Below, piece after piece: positions 17,874 through 26,921 of a DNA stretch of 64,000 bases. The DNA is from an uncultured Lachnospiraceae bacterium (lineage in GTDB: Bacteria; Bacillota; Clostridia; Lachnospirales; Lachnospiraceae). Positions within the stretch are counted from its first letter, which is position 1; each line of letters starts with the position of its first letter. Location: the NCBI GenBank assembly GCA_910578645.1, contig CAJTQI010000010.1, positions 54,382-118,381 on the forward strand, written 5' to 3'. Position numbers and translations under genes: made by a program. Under the pieces are notes generated by a model, which searched no databases, had not been told where the DNA came from, and worked only from the letters and a program-made list of their open reading frames with translations.

Positions 17874-20429
17874 TTATGCCAGTTTCAAAATCATTCCAAG
17901 CACGCGCTTGGCTGCCGTTTGCAGCTCTGCTTTGCTAAGTGCATAGGGATGGGACTCATCTTCCAATGCTTTTAAAATATCTGCCTTGTCAGCCGGAATA
18001 CCTGGCATGGTAATATCGTTACCTGCCTTCACATTGCCGGCACAGGAAGCGCAAGGCCATTTCTCGCCTTTCTGGCCCATACCGCCGGTTACAAGCCAGT
18101 CAGTCATGACAACGCCGGCAAATCCCCACTCATCCCTCAGCGTATAAGTCTGGATATCCTTCCTGTTACATGCGTGTTCACCGTTAATCAAATTATACGA
18201 AGTCATAATAAAATGGGGCTGGGACCTCTTTACGCAGATTTCAAAACCTTTCAGATAAATCTCACGAAGAGCTCTCTCACCTACGTTGCTGTTGGAGAAA
18301 TAGCGGTTCGTCTCCTGGTTATTGCAGGCATAATGCTTAATCGTCGTCGCACAACCCTTATGTACCTGCACACCGTCTGTGATATCCGCTGCCATACAGC
18401 CGGAAAGATACGGGTCCTCGGAGTAATATTCAAAGTTACGGCCACACAGAGGGGAACGATAAATGTTCATAGCCGGAGCAAGCCACAGATGGATGCCAAA
18501 CATTTCCATCTCTTTGCCCACCAGGTCTCCATACTCTTTCACCACCCCGTCATTCCAGGATTGTGCAAGCCCTGTGCCGATAGGAATCGCTACGCAGTAC
18601 TGGTAATTGGTCGGTGCTGCCTTTTCTTCCTCGCTTGGCTCAGCCCCTGCTGACGCCATAGCCTGCTGCTCCTCGGGCGTAAACATCATCATAAAGTCCC
18701 CGCCAATATTGGAAGAAGTCGCCTTGGCTACCCCGCCAACCTGCTTATAAGTGGGAGCCAAACGCAGACCCGCCGGGCCATCCGCCATGACAAGTACAGG
18801 CGTCCCCAAGTCTTCCAACTGATGGGTCGTTTCGCCGGCTGCTCCCGCCACATTGGACGATGCATTTCCGATTACCTCCATCAAATCTTCCGCTTCTTTG
18901 TATGCACCGATACAAAGATAGGCAAGCTGCTCGTCTGTAAGCCCTGCCACAAATTCATCCAGTGTCTTTGTCCCGCTTATTACCTCGTCCCACTTCACCA
19001 CGGCACCCGCCGGAATTTCCATCGGGACTTCTTCGTAAACTATCTCCCGCACCGCTAAATCTGCCGCCTTAATGTCTATCAATTTAGCATCTGCTTTCTC
19101 TTTCCCTTCCCCGTCATATGTAATCGCAGTCCCTTCCGGTTTCAAATCTGCAAATCCACTGTCACCGCAAATATTCTTGTCCTTCTCCACTACTTTGGAT
19201 TCATCCAAAACAACCGCTCCGGCAATATGGGTATTCCTGGAGCAGTTACCCACACGTATATAGTATTTGCCGGCTTCCATCACATAGGAAGCACATTCCG
19301 TACAGTAGGAAGCCATAGATTCCGTATCAAATGTAACCGTCACATCCTGGCTCTCTCCGGCTGCAAGTTCCTTTGTCTTGGCATAACCTGCCAGTTCCTG
19401 GTACGGTTTATCCAGCTTACCCACAGGTGCGGAATAGTAAACCTGTACGACTTCTTTACCTGCCGAGGAACCGGTGTTGGTAACCGTTGCGGTTACGGTT
19501 ATCTTAGCGGCGTCGGCCGCCATATCTTTCGGCTCTACCGTAAACGTGGTGTATCCCATTCCATAGCCGAAGGGGAAATCAGGCGTATAACCTATGGTAT
19601 CAAAATAACGGTATCCGACATAAATTCCTTCTTTATAATATGTATCATTGGGGTCGCCAAAACCTTCCGTAGAAGCATAGTCTTTAATGGGCGCCCAGGT
19701 CATAGTCAGTTTGCCGGACGGGTAACCTTTCCCTAAAAGTACATCCGCAAGCGCATCCCCTGTCGCAGAGCCCAACTGCCCCAAAAGCAAAACCGATTTC
19801 ACCGCTTCCACCGGCTTTAAATCAACCAGGCCACCCACATTTAAAACAAGCACAAACTTCTCATATTTTTCATTGAGTGCCAGGATATCCCGTATCTCTG
19901 TCTGAGTCAGATTAATATCACCCGCCACAGGGGCCCTGTCCGCACCTTCACCGGAATTACGTGCCAATATATAAACCGCCGTGTCTCCATCCCCATCCAG
20001 TGCAAGGTCATATTCCGGTTCCGGACACGCTTTTCCCATAGAGTAAAAGCCAATCTGGCTGCCTTTTAGCCCTAAAGCTTCCGCTTCCTTACGCAGTGCA
20101 CCGAAAAATGCCGCCTTCGCCTCCGCAACTACCTGGTCATAACCGTCCAGCCAATTACCTGTGGTAACTTCAAACCCGGCGTTTTTCAGTCCTTCCTCCA
20201 CCGTCACAAAATGGCGTACATTCACATCCCCTGAACCTGTACCGCCTTTGACAGTCTTCCTCGCCCCGCTTCCGTACAGTGCAAGCTTGCCCGTCCCTTT
20301 AAGCGGCAGCGTACCGTCGTTTTTCAGAAGCACCATACATTCCGGAGCCAGCTTACGCGCCGCCGCGATATGCTCCTTCTCGAATGCCTGTACTTCCTGT
20401 GTCTCAATCCTTACTTTGTTCATTGCCAT
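17874..20429 (-). CDS. GH3 beta-glucosidase with permuted domain order
   Basis: The 851-residue protein is a glycoside hydrolase family 3 enzyme with its domains in unusual order. The C-terminal-type GH3 domain (LLKNDGTLPLKG) comes first (about 25-240), then a fibronectin-III-like domain (about 290-380), and the catalytic TIM barrel is last (about 510-850). The nucleophile is Asp777 in GVVMTDW; KHYACNNQETNR and NRKDIQ mark the substrate-binding region. This order is known from Ruminococcus and Butyrivibrio beta-glucosidases. No signal peptide is seen, so it acts in the cytoplasm on imported oligosaccharides. It has its own promoter 300 bases upstream and lies beside the GH172/ABC locus. Confidence 0.93.
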   Translation of the reverse strand: MAMNKVRIETQEVQAFEKEHIAAARKLAPECMVLLKNDGTLPLKGTGKLALYGSGARKTVKGGTGSGDVNVRHFVTVEEGLKNAGFEVTTGNWLDGYDQVVAEAKAAFFGALRKEAEALGLKGSQIGFYSMGKACPEPEYDLALDGDGDTAVYILARNSGEGADRAPVAGDINLTQTEIRDILALNEKYEKFVLVLNVGGLVDLKPVEAVKSVLLLGQLGSATGDALADVLLGKGYPSGKLTMTWAPIKDYASTEGFGDPNDTYYKEGIYVGYRYFDTIGYTPDFPFGYGMGYTTFTVEPKDMAADAAKITVTATVTNTGSSAGKEVVQVYYSAPVGKLDKPYQELAGYAKTKELAAGESQDVTVTFDTESMASYCTECASYVMEAGKYYIRVGNCSRNTHIAGAVVLDESKVVEKDKNICGDSGFADLKPEGTAITYDGEGKEKADAKLIDIKAADLAVREIVYEEVPMEIPAGAVVKWDEVISGTKTLDEFVAGLTDEQLAYLCIGAYKEAEDLMEVIGNASSNVAGAAGETTHQLEDLGTPVLVMADGPAGLRLAPTYKQVGGVAKATSSNIGGDFMMMFTPEEQQAMASAGAEPSEEEKAAPTNYQYCVAIPIGTGLAQSWNDGVVKEYGDLVGKEMEMFGIHLWLAPAMNIYRSPLCGRNFEYYSEDPYLSGCMAADITDGVQVHKGCATTIKHYACNNQETNRYFSNSNVGERALREIYLKGFEICVKRSQPHFIMTSYNLINGEHACNRKDIQTYTLRDEWGFAGVVMTDWLVTGGMGQKGEKWPCASCAGNVKAGNDITMPGIPADKADILKALEDESHPYALSKAELQTAAKRVLGMILKLA

Positions 20430-20726
20430 TACCCCTTTCCTTCTTTATCATCTAAATTCCCCGCATGAAATACCGGAAAATCTTTCACTTATTACCTCCC
20501 AATCCAACAGGAACTACACAATCTTCTTTTTCACGGATATAACTTTACATCGCTTTCTCTTTGTCGGTAAGCTTATCGCTTTCCAAAAGGAACTGGAACC
20601 GTAAGGCTTCACGCCCTACTACCGAACACATCATTGAGTAGGCGGATTTTTCAAAATTCTCAACCCCTACGGGAAGTTTCAACCTTCATGGCGTCCATAC
20701 CCATACATCCTTCTGTTCATTTTTAT
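20430..20726 (-). other. Long leader of the GH3 gene
   Basis: About 290 bases separate the predicted promoter from the GH3 start. On the minus strand there is a 29-codon frame (20634 to 20545, MMCSVVGREALRFQFLLESD as its first part) with protein-like composition but a poor ribosome binding site. It may be a gene remnant or leader peptide. No riboswitch was recognised. Confidence 0.3.
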
Positions 20727-20756
20727 ATTGTACCATGAATTTCCTTTTGCATACAA
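20727..20756 (-). promoter_or_regulatory. Probable promoter of the GH3 gene
   Basis: TTGTAT (20751-20756) and TACAAT (20727-20732) on the minus strand are spaced by 18 bases. Confidence 0.5.
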
Positions 20757-20774
20757 GAACCAAATGACGCACGT

Positions 20775-20808
20775 AAAAAAGCCCGAGGCTGTCTCTCCCC
20801 GGGCTTTT
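20775..20808. terminator. Bidirectional terminator after the second sugar-binding protein gene
   Basis: GCCCG (20781-20785) and CGGGC (20800-20804) with further weak pairing form a GC-rich stem. It is flanked by AAAAAA on the left and TTTT on the right, giving a U-run on both strands. It lies just after the stop codon at 20824 of the minus-strand gene. Confidence 0.75.
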
Positions 20809-20823
20809 GCACGTCGCCTTAAC

Positions 20824-22131
20824 CTATCCTACAAGTTTCTGCATCTGTTCACAATAATTGTCCAGACTAATCTCTCCAAATATATACTGCTGAAACAATC
20901 CTCCAACCTTTTCCAAATATTCCACCGAATTAGCCGGAATGGGTCTTGCCTGCAGGGTAACGGTACTTAGGTAGTCCTGAAACTGTTTATATCCGGTAAT
21001 ATCCAAATCTTCTTCCTCAAGTAAATCACTTCTGGCAGGCATACGGTTCATACACTCCGCATAAAGACGGCTTCCGTCCCTGCCAGTGACATAACTCATA
21101 AACTTTTTGGCCGCCTCTTTATTCCCGGAGGCTTTATTGAGAGCATATTGCCAGGTTCCTACATAGGTCACACTTTCTCCCAGACCCGTCAACGGCGCCA
21201 TATGAATCTTGTCTTCCCCGTACACCTGCGCATCGGAATAGATTTCCATACTGCCACTGTACATGAAAACCATCCCATATTTGCCGTCAATAAATTTCTG
21301 GTTCATCTGCTCATACTGGTCTATTACCTGTTCTTTCGACGTGTATCCCATATCCACGCACTCTTTCAAAAACTGTACGGCCTGTCTTGTCTTCTCATTC
21401 TCCCAGTCATAATAGTCCCCTCCAAAAAGATTGATAAACTCACCAATCTCATTAAAGACATATGTTTTTTCCCAGGCTCCTCCATACGCATACCGCCCAT
21501 CTCCCCAGTCATAGGATAAAAAACGGTATAAATTCTCTTTACTTCCCAAGTCTGCAATCCCGGCTTCCTTCAACCACTCTTCGTTCACCCACAAAACCAA
21601 AACATCAAGCATATAAGGAGCCGAGTAAATCTGACCGTCCGCCATCAGGGACTCATGCAGGTACTCCTGGGGAAATACCGCCGCCGTTGCGGGAGCCATG
21701 ACATCTTTCCCTAAAGGTTCCAGATATCCCTCGTGTTTAAAGGCATTAATCATCTCATCATTGACCGTAAAGACATCCACCGAGTCATCACCCGCCGCCA
21801 GGAGGGAAGATACTTTTGCATGGCGTGACTCGGCATTTTTGGGATAAGGCAGAACATGAATCTTCATATGCAGTTCATCCTGCACTTGTTCCATAAATTC
21901 TTCAAATTTGGAATCACCCGCGTCTTCATGCATAACCGTAATTTCACCTTCCCAGGCGGTCTCCAGGTTCTCCTGCGGCTGCCTAGTCCCTTCGTATACA
22001 CCACAGGCGCAGCAAGACACAAAAACCAAGAGCGCCACGGCCACTCTAAGCATATGTACTTTTCCGTATGTTCCTGCCTTTTGTCTCATTGCACCGCCTC
22101 TTCCTAACGCCTCACAAGCTTCATGCCTCAT
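20824..22131 (-). CDS. Sugar ABC transporter substrate-binding lipoprotein (second copy)
   Basis: The 435-residue protein has a signal peptide with lipobox-like FVSCCAC and a family 1 extracellular solute-binding fold. It is a clear paralogue of the protein at 25253-26554: both share GRYAYGGAWEKTYVFNEI-like and YEQMNQKFIDGKYG-like segments and the same overall length. It is the last gene of the permease/GH172 operon. Two binding proteins with one permease pair suggests a widened ligand range, or that this one serves as a sensor. Its ligand is unknown. Confidence 0.87.
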   Translation of the reverse strand: MRHEACEALGRGGAMRQKAGTYGKVHMLRVAVALLVFVSCCACGVYEGTRQPQENLETAWEGEITVMHEDAGDSKFEEFMEQVQDELHMKIHVLPYPKNAESRHAKVSSLLAAGDDSVDVFTVNDEMINAFKHEGYLEPLGKDVMAPATAAVFPQEYLHESLMADGQIYSAPYMLDVLVLWVNEEWLKEAGIADLGSKENLYRFLSYDWGDGRYAYGGAWEKTYVFNEIGEFINLFGGDYYDWENEKTRQAVQFLKECVDMGYTSKEQVIDQYEQMNQKFIDGKYGMVFMYSGSMEIYSDAQVYGEDKIHMAPLTGLGESVTYVGTWQYALNKASGNKEAAKKFMSYVTGRDGSRLYAECMNRMPARSDLLEEEDLDITGYKQFQDYLSTVTLQARPIPANSVEYLEKVGGLFQQYIFGEISLDNYCEQMQKLVG

Positions 22132-22186
22132 CTACACCACAGATTTACCAATCCGGTGTCCGTCTTCCTGTCATAGAATATCCGGC

Positions 22187-23293
22187 TTATCTTGGCCACC
22201 GTTCCTCTTTTCCCATCATTACTGGGAACGGATTATGGGGCTCTGTCTGATACCAGTAAGCCACCGACGCCACATCGTCCTGCCTTTCAAAATTGCCCTT
22301 ATGGCACGTCCCAATCTGCTGAATCGTCACCCTGAGGTTTTCCTCAAAAAGAACCGGGTCCATAATATGCCAACGGTAAAATCCTCTCTGTGGCAGTGTA
22401 GCGTCGTTGTGGTAAAAATTATGTACGCTGTCATCATGGGCAGAATAATAAGGATACCCCATAAACGGTGTGGAGTAAGTATTTTCCACCGTCCTGCCGT
22501 CCTGTTGGCTTGCAAAACTCCATGCCCCGCCAAAGTAATCTTCCGTACCCGTTCCACAGATTGTCGGATACGCTTCGTCTCCGTCCATGTAGAACTTTAT
22601 TTCCCCTTCGCCCCACCAATAACGCTCCAGGGCAGTCAAAGCCATATAAGTACCTACATAATGTCCTTTGCCTTTGACCTGGTCTAATACAGTATAGTCT
22701 ATCTGTTTCTGCGTCATACGCTCCCGGCGCCATTGCGCGTGGAAGTAAGTGATATCCTCCGGTATCTCATCTGTCAACAGATAGTCTACCTGATAGAAGA
22801 AAGCGGGTACTTCACATTCATGCTGGTTTTCCAATGTAATTTTTGCTCCCTTTCTGAAGGGCATAGGGAAATAGCAGTTCATCCCTCTAGTGGGATTGAC
22901 CACAATAGGCATAGAGTTCACAATGCATCCCCTTCCGAAGCCACAGCAAAAGAAATCCCCAAGCGGAACTTCCACAGAAGGTTCTTGTTCCCCATCCCAG
23001 TACATCCGTAGTACCAGGTCCCGCAACACATAGTAATCTTTGTCCGTCCGGTCTGTCACGGTCATCCAAATATGTTGGATAACGCCCGCCCCCTCAATCT
23101 GCGCCAGAGTTGTCACGCTGCCAGGCGCAAGTCCATTGATACACGGCGCTCCTTTCCTGGAAGGTCCGAGGGCGCTCTTTGCGGTACCACCCTTCCCCTT
23201 TTCCCCATAAGGATTCTCGCAGTTTATGGACCTGCTTTTCCCATGTTTCGCCAAAGGCAGTGCGCCCAGGCTTCCCATCCATCCGTTATACAT
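22187..23293 (-). CDS. DUF2961 / glycoside hydrolase family 172 enzyme
   Basis: The 368-residue protein matches DUF2961, now GH172: an N-terminal half with SITTL-like and GAGVIQHIWMTV strands, LRMYWDGEQEPSVEVPLGDFF, and a second half with GEGEIKFYMDGDEAYPTICGTGTEDYFGGAW. GH172 members act on alpha-D-fructofuranosides and alpha-D-arabinofuranosides, some forming difructose dianhydrides. There is no signal peptide, so it acts on imported sugar. It sits in the operon with two ABC permeases and two binding proteins. The furanoside substrate is an inference from the family. RBS GGAGG precedes the ATG, after leader element copy 2. Confidence 0.88.
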   Translation of the reverse strand: MYNGWMGSLGALPLAKHGKSRSINCENPYGEKGKGGTAKSALGPSRKGAPCINGLAPGSVTTLAQIEGAGVIQHIWMTVTDRTDKDYYVLRDLVLRMYWDGEQEPSVEVPLGDFFCCGFGRGCIVNSMPIVVNPTRGMNCYFPMPFRKGAKITLENQHECEVPAFFYQVDYLLTDEIPEDITYFHAQWRRERMTQKQIDYTVLDQVKGKGHYVGTYMALTALERYWWGEGEIKFYMDGDEAYPTICGTGTEDYFGGAWSFASQQDGRTVENTYSTPFMGYPYYSAHDDSVHNFYHNDATLPQRGFYRWHIMDPVLFEENLRVTIQQIGTCHKGNFERQDDVASVAYWYQTEPHNPFPVMMGKEERWPR

Positions 23294-23310
23294 AGTAATC
23301 CTCCATTCTT

Positions 23311-23371
23311 GCTCAACGCGCTAATTTGAGCGCGAGCACAAATTTGTCTGTGAAAAATTTATTTTTCACAG
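23311..23371 (-). repeat. Two-hairpin leader element, copy 2
   Basis: On the minus strand CTGTGAAAAAT-AA-ATTTTTCACAG (23348-23371, perfect 11-base stem) is followed by ACAAATTTGT and a second stem-loop with AGCGCG/CGCGCT arms (23311-23337). The GH172 start codon is 18 bases further on. The spacer is nearly the same as in copy 1 (GCAAATTTGTG). Confidence 0.5.
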
Positions 23372-23397
23372 TATCCTCTCCTCTCATTTCGTCTAAA

Positions 23398-24258
23398 TTA
23401 AGCTTTTACGCCTCCTGCCATAATACCATCCATAATCTGTTTCTCAAAAACTGCCACGAATATAATAATCGGAAGCAGTATAATCCATCCCATCGCGCTC
23501 ACCAAATCCCATGGAACACCGTACATATTGTCCCGAAGCGGAAGCTGGACAATCGCCACGCTCAATACCTGTATGCCGTTAGAATAATATAAAGGCGTGA
23601 AAAAATTATTCAAACAGGTAATAAAGTTAATGATACAGACCGTCGCGATGGCCGGTTTCATAAGCGGCAATACAATCAAAAACAACCTCTGTATAAAATT
23701 CGCACCGTCAATCGACGCCGCCTCTTCCAACGACACCGGAATTTCGCCCACGAAATTCTTCAAAATCAGCACCGTAAAAGGAATGATGGAACTGATATAA
23801 AGTATAATCAAGCCCGGATATGTATCAAAAAGCTTAACCTTTTGCATAAACTCGTATAAAGGCCGCGCTGTCACCACTTCCGGAATAAGCATGGTTGCGA
23901 TGATAAATCCAAATGCCAGATTGACCCATTTAGAAGAAAACCTTGCAAATGCATACGCCCCCATTACACAGATTGTCGTCCCCACTACCAGAGTAATTCC
24001 TATAATAATAACCGTATTTCCAATCTTTGACAAAAGCCCTACGTTTTCTATCAAGAATTGGTAACTATCCAGAGTAGGAGAATCCGGCAGATAATCTATC
24101 GGCGTCTTGAACAGTTCTCCCGGCGGGGTGATGGAAGAAATAAAAATCCAGTAAACAGGAAACAAAATCACAAAGGATACCAGTGCAAACAAAACCCATT
24201 TTCCTACCGCCGCAATACATTTATATATTTTATATTTCCTATCCATATCCGTTTTCAT
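23398..24258 (-). CDS. Carbohydrate ABC transporter permease (MalG type)
   Basis: The 286-residue protein has six membrane segments and the permease loop EEAASIDGANFIQRLFLIVLPLMKPA (EAA motif), typical of the MalG/LacG family. It pairs with the permease encoded 11 bases upstream at 24270-25145. No ATPase gene is present in the operon, so a shared MsmX/MsmK-like ATPase from elsewhere is expected. Substrate is probably an oligosaccharide or furanoside processed by GH172 and GH3. Confidence 0.92.
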   Translation of the reverse strand: MKTDMDRKYKIYKCIAAVGKWVLFALVSFVILFPVYWIFISSITPPGELFKTPIDYLPDSPTLDSYQFLIENVGLLSKIGNTVIIIGITLVVGTTICVMGAYAFARFSSKWVNLAFGFIIATMLIPEVVTARPLYEFMQKVKLFDTYPGLIILYISSIIPFTVLILKNFVGEIPVSLEEAASIDGANFIQRLFLIVLPLMKPAIATVCIINFITCLNNFFTPLYYSNGIQVLSVAIVQLPLRDNMYGVPWDLVSAMGWIILLPIIIFVAVFEKQIMDGIMAGGVKA

Positions 24259-24269
24259 GCCCGCTCCCC

Positions 24270-25145
24270 CTAATCCTCAAATTTGCTCATAAACCGCATA
24301 TTGAACCACGAAAATCCTCCCATCACGAAGAAGAGCAACACCGCAAGCGCGGCCGCATATCCTACGTTCAGGTTGGTGAAGGCTTCCATCGTAATCCTGT
24401 ACGCAATTAACGATGTGTCTTCGCCCGGGCCTCCCGAGGTCATGGAATAAACCAAGTCAAAACTGGTCAGCCGCCATAAGGTAAACGGAATACAAAGCGT
24501 CAGTACATTTCTCATAATAAGCGGCAGCGTAATATAACGGAATGAGCACAAACCGTCCGCCCCATCCACCTTGGCCGCCTCATATATGTCACTGGAGATA
24601 AACTGCAGTCCGGACAAAACAAGAATGGCAAAAAACGGAAGGTCTTTCCACAAGTCAAGGGCAATCACCGCCGCCCGTGCCGAACCCGTATTAATCAGCC
24701 AATTTAACTGGAAATCGGGGAAAAAACGACGGATGAAATCATTGATTAGGCCATAGTCATTATTGAAGGCCCATTTGCCTGCCATACCGATTACAACTGA
24801 CGGCATCGCCCACGGAATCAGAACGATTGTCCTTAGAAAACGGCGTCCCATAAATTTCATGTTAAGCACCAATGCAAGCCCAACTCCCAATACCACATGG
24901 AAAAGCATGGAGATTACCACGAAAATCCCGGTAAATTTCAATGTCGTAATGACCTTTGGGTCTTGAAAAATGTTGATATAATTAGCCAAACCGGCAAACT
25001 CATTGACACCGCTTAATATTTTGATATCAAAGAAACTATTAAACACCGTCTTGATAATCGGATAAATAGTGGTGAATCCTCTTAATAATAACACAGGCAG
25101 GATTAATACCCAAGCAATCCATTGGAGTGATTTTTTCTGAATCAT
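24270..25145 (-). CDS. Carbohydrate ABC transporter permease (MalF type)
   Basis: The 291-residue protein has six membrane segments and the EAA loop DIYEAAKVDGADGLCSFRYITLPLI. A start at 25145 is chosen because GGAGG lies 8 bases before it; an upstream in-frame start adds 19 residues that do not look like this family. It forms the translocation channel with the MalG-type partner. The binding protein gene precedes it by about 107 bases. Confidence 0.9.
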   Translation of the reverse strand: MIQKKSLQWIAWVLILPVLLLRGFTTIYPIIKTVFNSFFDIKILSGVNEFAGLANYINIFQDPKVITTLKFTGIFVVISMLFHVVLGVGLALVLNMKFMGRRFLRTIVLIPWAMPSVVIGMAGKWAFNNDYGLINDFIRRFFPDFQLNWLINTGSARAAVIALDLWKDLPFFAILVLSGLQFISSDIYEAAKVDGADGLCSFRYITLPLIMRNVLTLCIPFTLWRLTSFDLVYSMTSGGPGEDTSLIAYRITMEAFTNLNVGYAAALAVLLFFVMGGFSWFNMRFMSKFED

Positions 25146-25252
25146 CTCTACTGCCTCCTTTCTTAAACTCCTATCCAATAATCTGCTACCGTCAAGGCCC
25201 AAAAGCTATGACGGTAGCAGACTACAAAACTTAACCTATTGACTCATCCTAT

Positions 25253-26554
25253 TTACTGATAAGTTTCTACATATTCCTGTGCCTTGGCACAAAACTCATC
25301 AACTGTAATTTCATCTTTCATGTAGGACTGGAAGATGGTTCCCATAGCCGAGATAAACTCCATGGTCTGGGGCAGCATAGGACGGCCCTTTACCACACAC
25401 TCATTTGCATACCTGGAATAGATTTCCTTGGACGGGTCTGTATCGGGAACTACTTTCTCGGCTACATCCTTTCTTGCCGGATATCTGTCAAACGCCTCGT
25501 AAGAAGCTTTCATTCCTTCTTCACTTGCCATGTACTGTAAGAATTTGATTGCGGCATCCTTATTCTGGGAAGCCGTATTGAGCACATAGCTCCAGGAATC
25601 CGTAAAGATGTATTTCTGGTCACTGAACTGAGGAACCATGGCCATATGTATTTTATCCGCGCCAAGCATACCCGCTTTATCGTAGTCGGTTCCAAGCCCC
25701 CACATAAACAGACTTCCATATTTCCCATCGTTAAACTTTGGATTCATCTGCTCATATTTGTCCGCAATCTGGTCTATCGGCGTATAACCTTTCTCTAACA
25801 TCTCATGTAAAAACTCCATCGCCTCTTTGTTAGCCGGATTTGTCCAGTCGAGATAATCACCGCCAAACATATTTACGAACTGTGCAATCTCATTAAATAC
25901 ATAGGTTTTCTCCCAGGAGCCTCCGTAGCCATATCTTCCGTCCCCGGAAACGGCTTCCATATAAGCAAGGAAATCTTCCTTCGTATCCAGGGAAGCAATA
26001 CCAACTTCGTCCATAATCTCCTGGTTTACCCAGAATGCCAAATAGCCTGAATAGCCGGGAACCCCGATAATCTGTCCGTCTTTATCGGTAATCATATCCG
26101 CCACATATCCCTGCGGGAACTCCCCGCGTATGTCCTCGGTCATAACGGTGTCATTTAATCCCTCAAGCCAACCGGCATTTTTAAAAGATGCGCTCATCTC
26201 ATCATTGATTTCCAAAATATCAATGCTAGAATCCCCTGTGGAAAGAATAGTGGTAATCTTCTGCTGCCTTGTATCACTGTCGGTAGGAGCCGCCACCACA
26301 TTGATTTTTAACCCGGTTGCTCCCTCCACATTCGCTAACCAGTCGGGAAAGTCTGCGTCGGTGGAGTTGATTGTATACAAGGTCAGGTCATATTCCCCGT
26401 CCCCTTTCTGGCTCTCTTCGGCCCCGGACTCCGCCTGGCCGTCCAAGCTCTGCGTACTTCCGCTTACCGCCCCCTGTCCGTCATTTCCACAACCTGCTAA
26501 CATAGTACAGGCCGTTGTTGTTGCCAGTAACATACTTACAAATTTCTTTTTCAT
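25253..26554 (-). CDS. Sugar ABC transporter substrate-binding lipoprotein (first copy)
   Basis: The 433-residue protein has a lipoprotein signal (TACTMLAGC), a Gly/Ser/Glu-rich linker, and a family 1 solute-binding fold. It is the first gene of the permease/GH172 operon and a paralogue of the protein at 20824-22131. The start at 26554 follows GAGGG at good spacing, just after leader element copy 3. It should bind the imported glycan outside the membrane. The divergent YesM/YesN pair at 26922-30359 is the likely regulator. Confidence 0.9.
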   Translation of the reverse strand: MKKKFVSMLLATTTACTMLAGCGNDGQGAVSGSTQSLDGQAESGAEESQKGDGEYDLTLYTINSTDADFPDWLANVEGATGLKINVVAAPTDSDTRQQKITTILSTGDSSIDILEINDEMSASFKNAGWLEGLNDTVMTEDIRGEFPQGYVADMITDKDGQIIGVPGYSGYLAFWVNQEIMDEVGIASLDTKEDFLAYMEAVSGDGRYGYGGSWEKTYVFNEIAQFVNMFGGDYLDWTNPANKEAMEFLHEMLEKGYTPIDQIADKYEQMNPKFNDGKYGSLFMWGLGTDYDKAGMLGADKIHMAMVPQFSDQKYIFTDSWSYVLNTASQNKDAAIKFLQYMASEEGMKASYEAFDRYPARKDVAEKVVPDTDPSKEIYSRYANECVVKGRPMLPQTMEFISAMGTIFQSYMKDEITVDEFCAKAQEYVETYQ

Positions 26555-26570
26555 GTTTTCCCTCATTTCT

Positions 26571-26673
26571 GCACTGCTTTCGTCTCAGCTTGGTTGTGAC
26601 AGCTCATGAAACGAGTTTGTGGCAAGCAGCGCACAGCCACAAATCCCGAGATTGAAAACTTTCCTTTTCAATC
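26571..26673 (-). repeat. Two-hairpin leader element, copy 3 (enlarged)
   Basis: On the minus strand GATTGAAAA-GGAAAG-TTTTCAATC (26650-26673) is followed by TCGGGATTTGTGG, then a long hairpin closed by GCGCTGCTT and AAGCAGTGC (26571-26632), then AGAAATGAGG and the ATG. The tail GCAGTGCAGAAATGAGG is almost the same as in copy 4 (GCAGCGCAGAAATAAGG), so the two are related, with extra sequence in the loop here. The rest of the gap to 26922 holds the kinase promoter. Confidence 0.55.
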
Positions 26674-26785
26674 TTTCTTCCTTCTCAAAGGTCTTGCTGC
26701 GTTATTTGACAAATTAAGGCTAACAAAATGCAAATTTGAAAGAAATACAATATTTTATGATTCATTTATATTATTTTTAAGTTGG

Positions 26786-26814
26786 TTGAATTTATAAAAT
26801 TCTGTTCCTATAAT
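26786..26814 (+). promoter_or_regulatory. Promoter of the YesM/YesN pair
   Basis: TTGAAT (26786-26791) and TATAAT (26809-26814) are separated by 17 bases, about 107 bases before the kinase start. Confidence 0.65.
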
Positions 26815-26921
26815 AAAATACATAGATATCCTGTATTCAAATATCATGGTGCAGGGTACGTATCCCTCGATTCACTGAGGGTCACAATGAAGATAAATTA
26901 GACAGGAAAAGAGGAGCCGCT

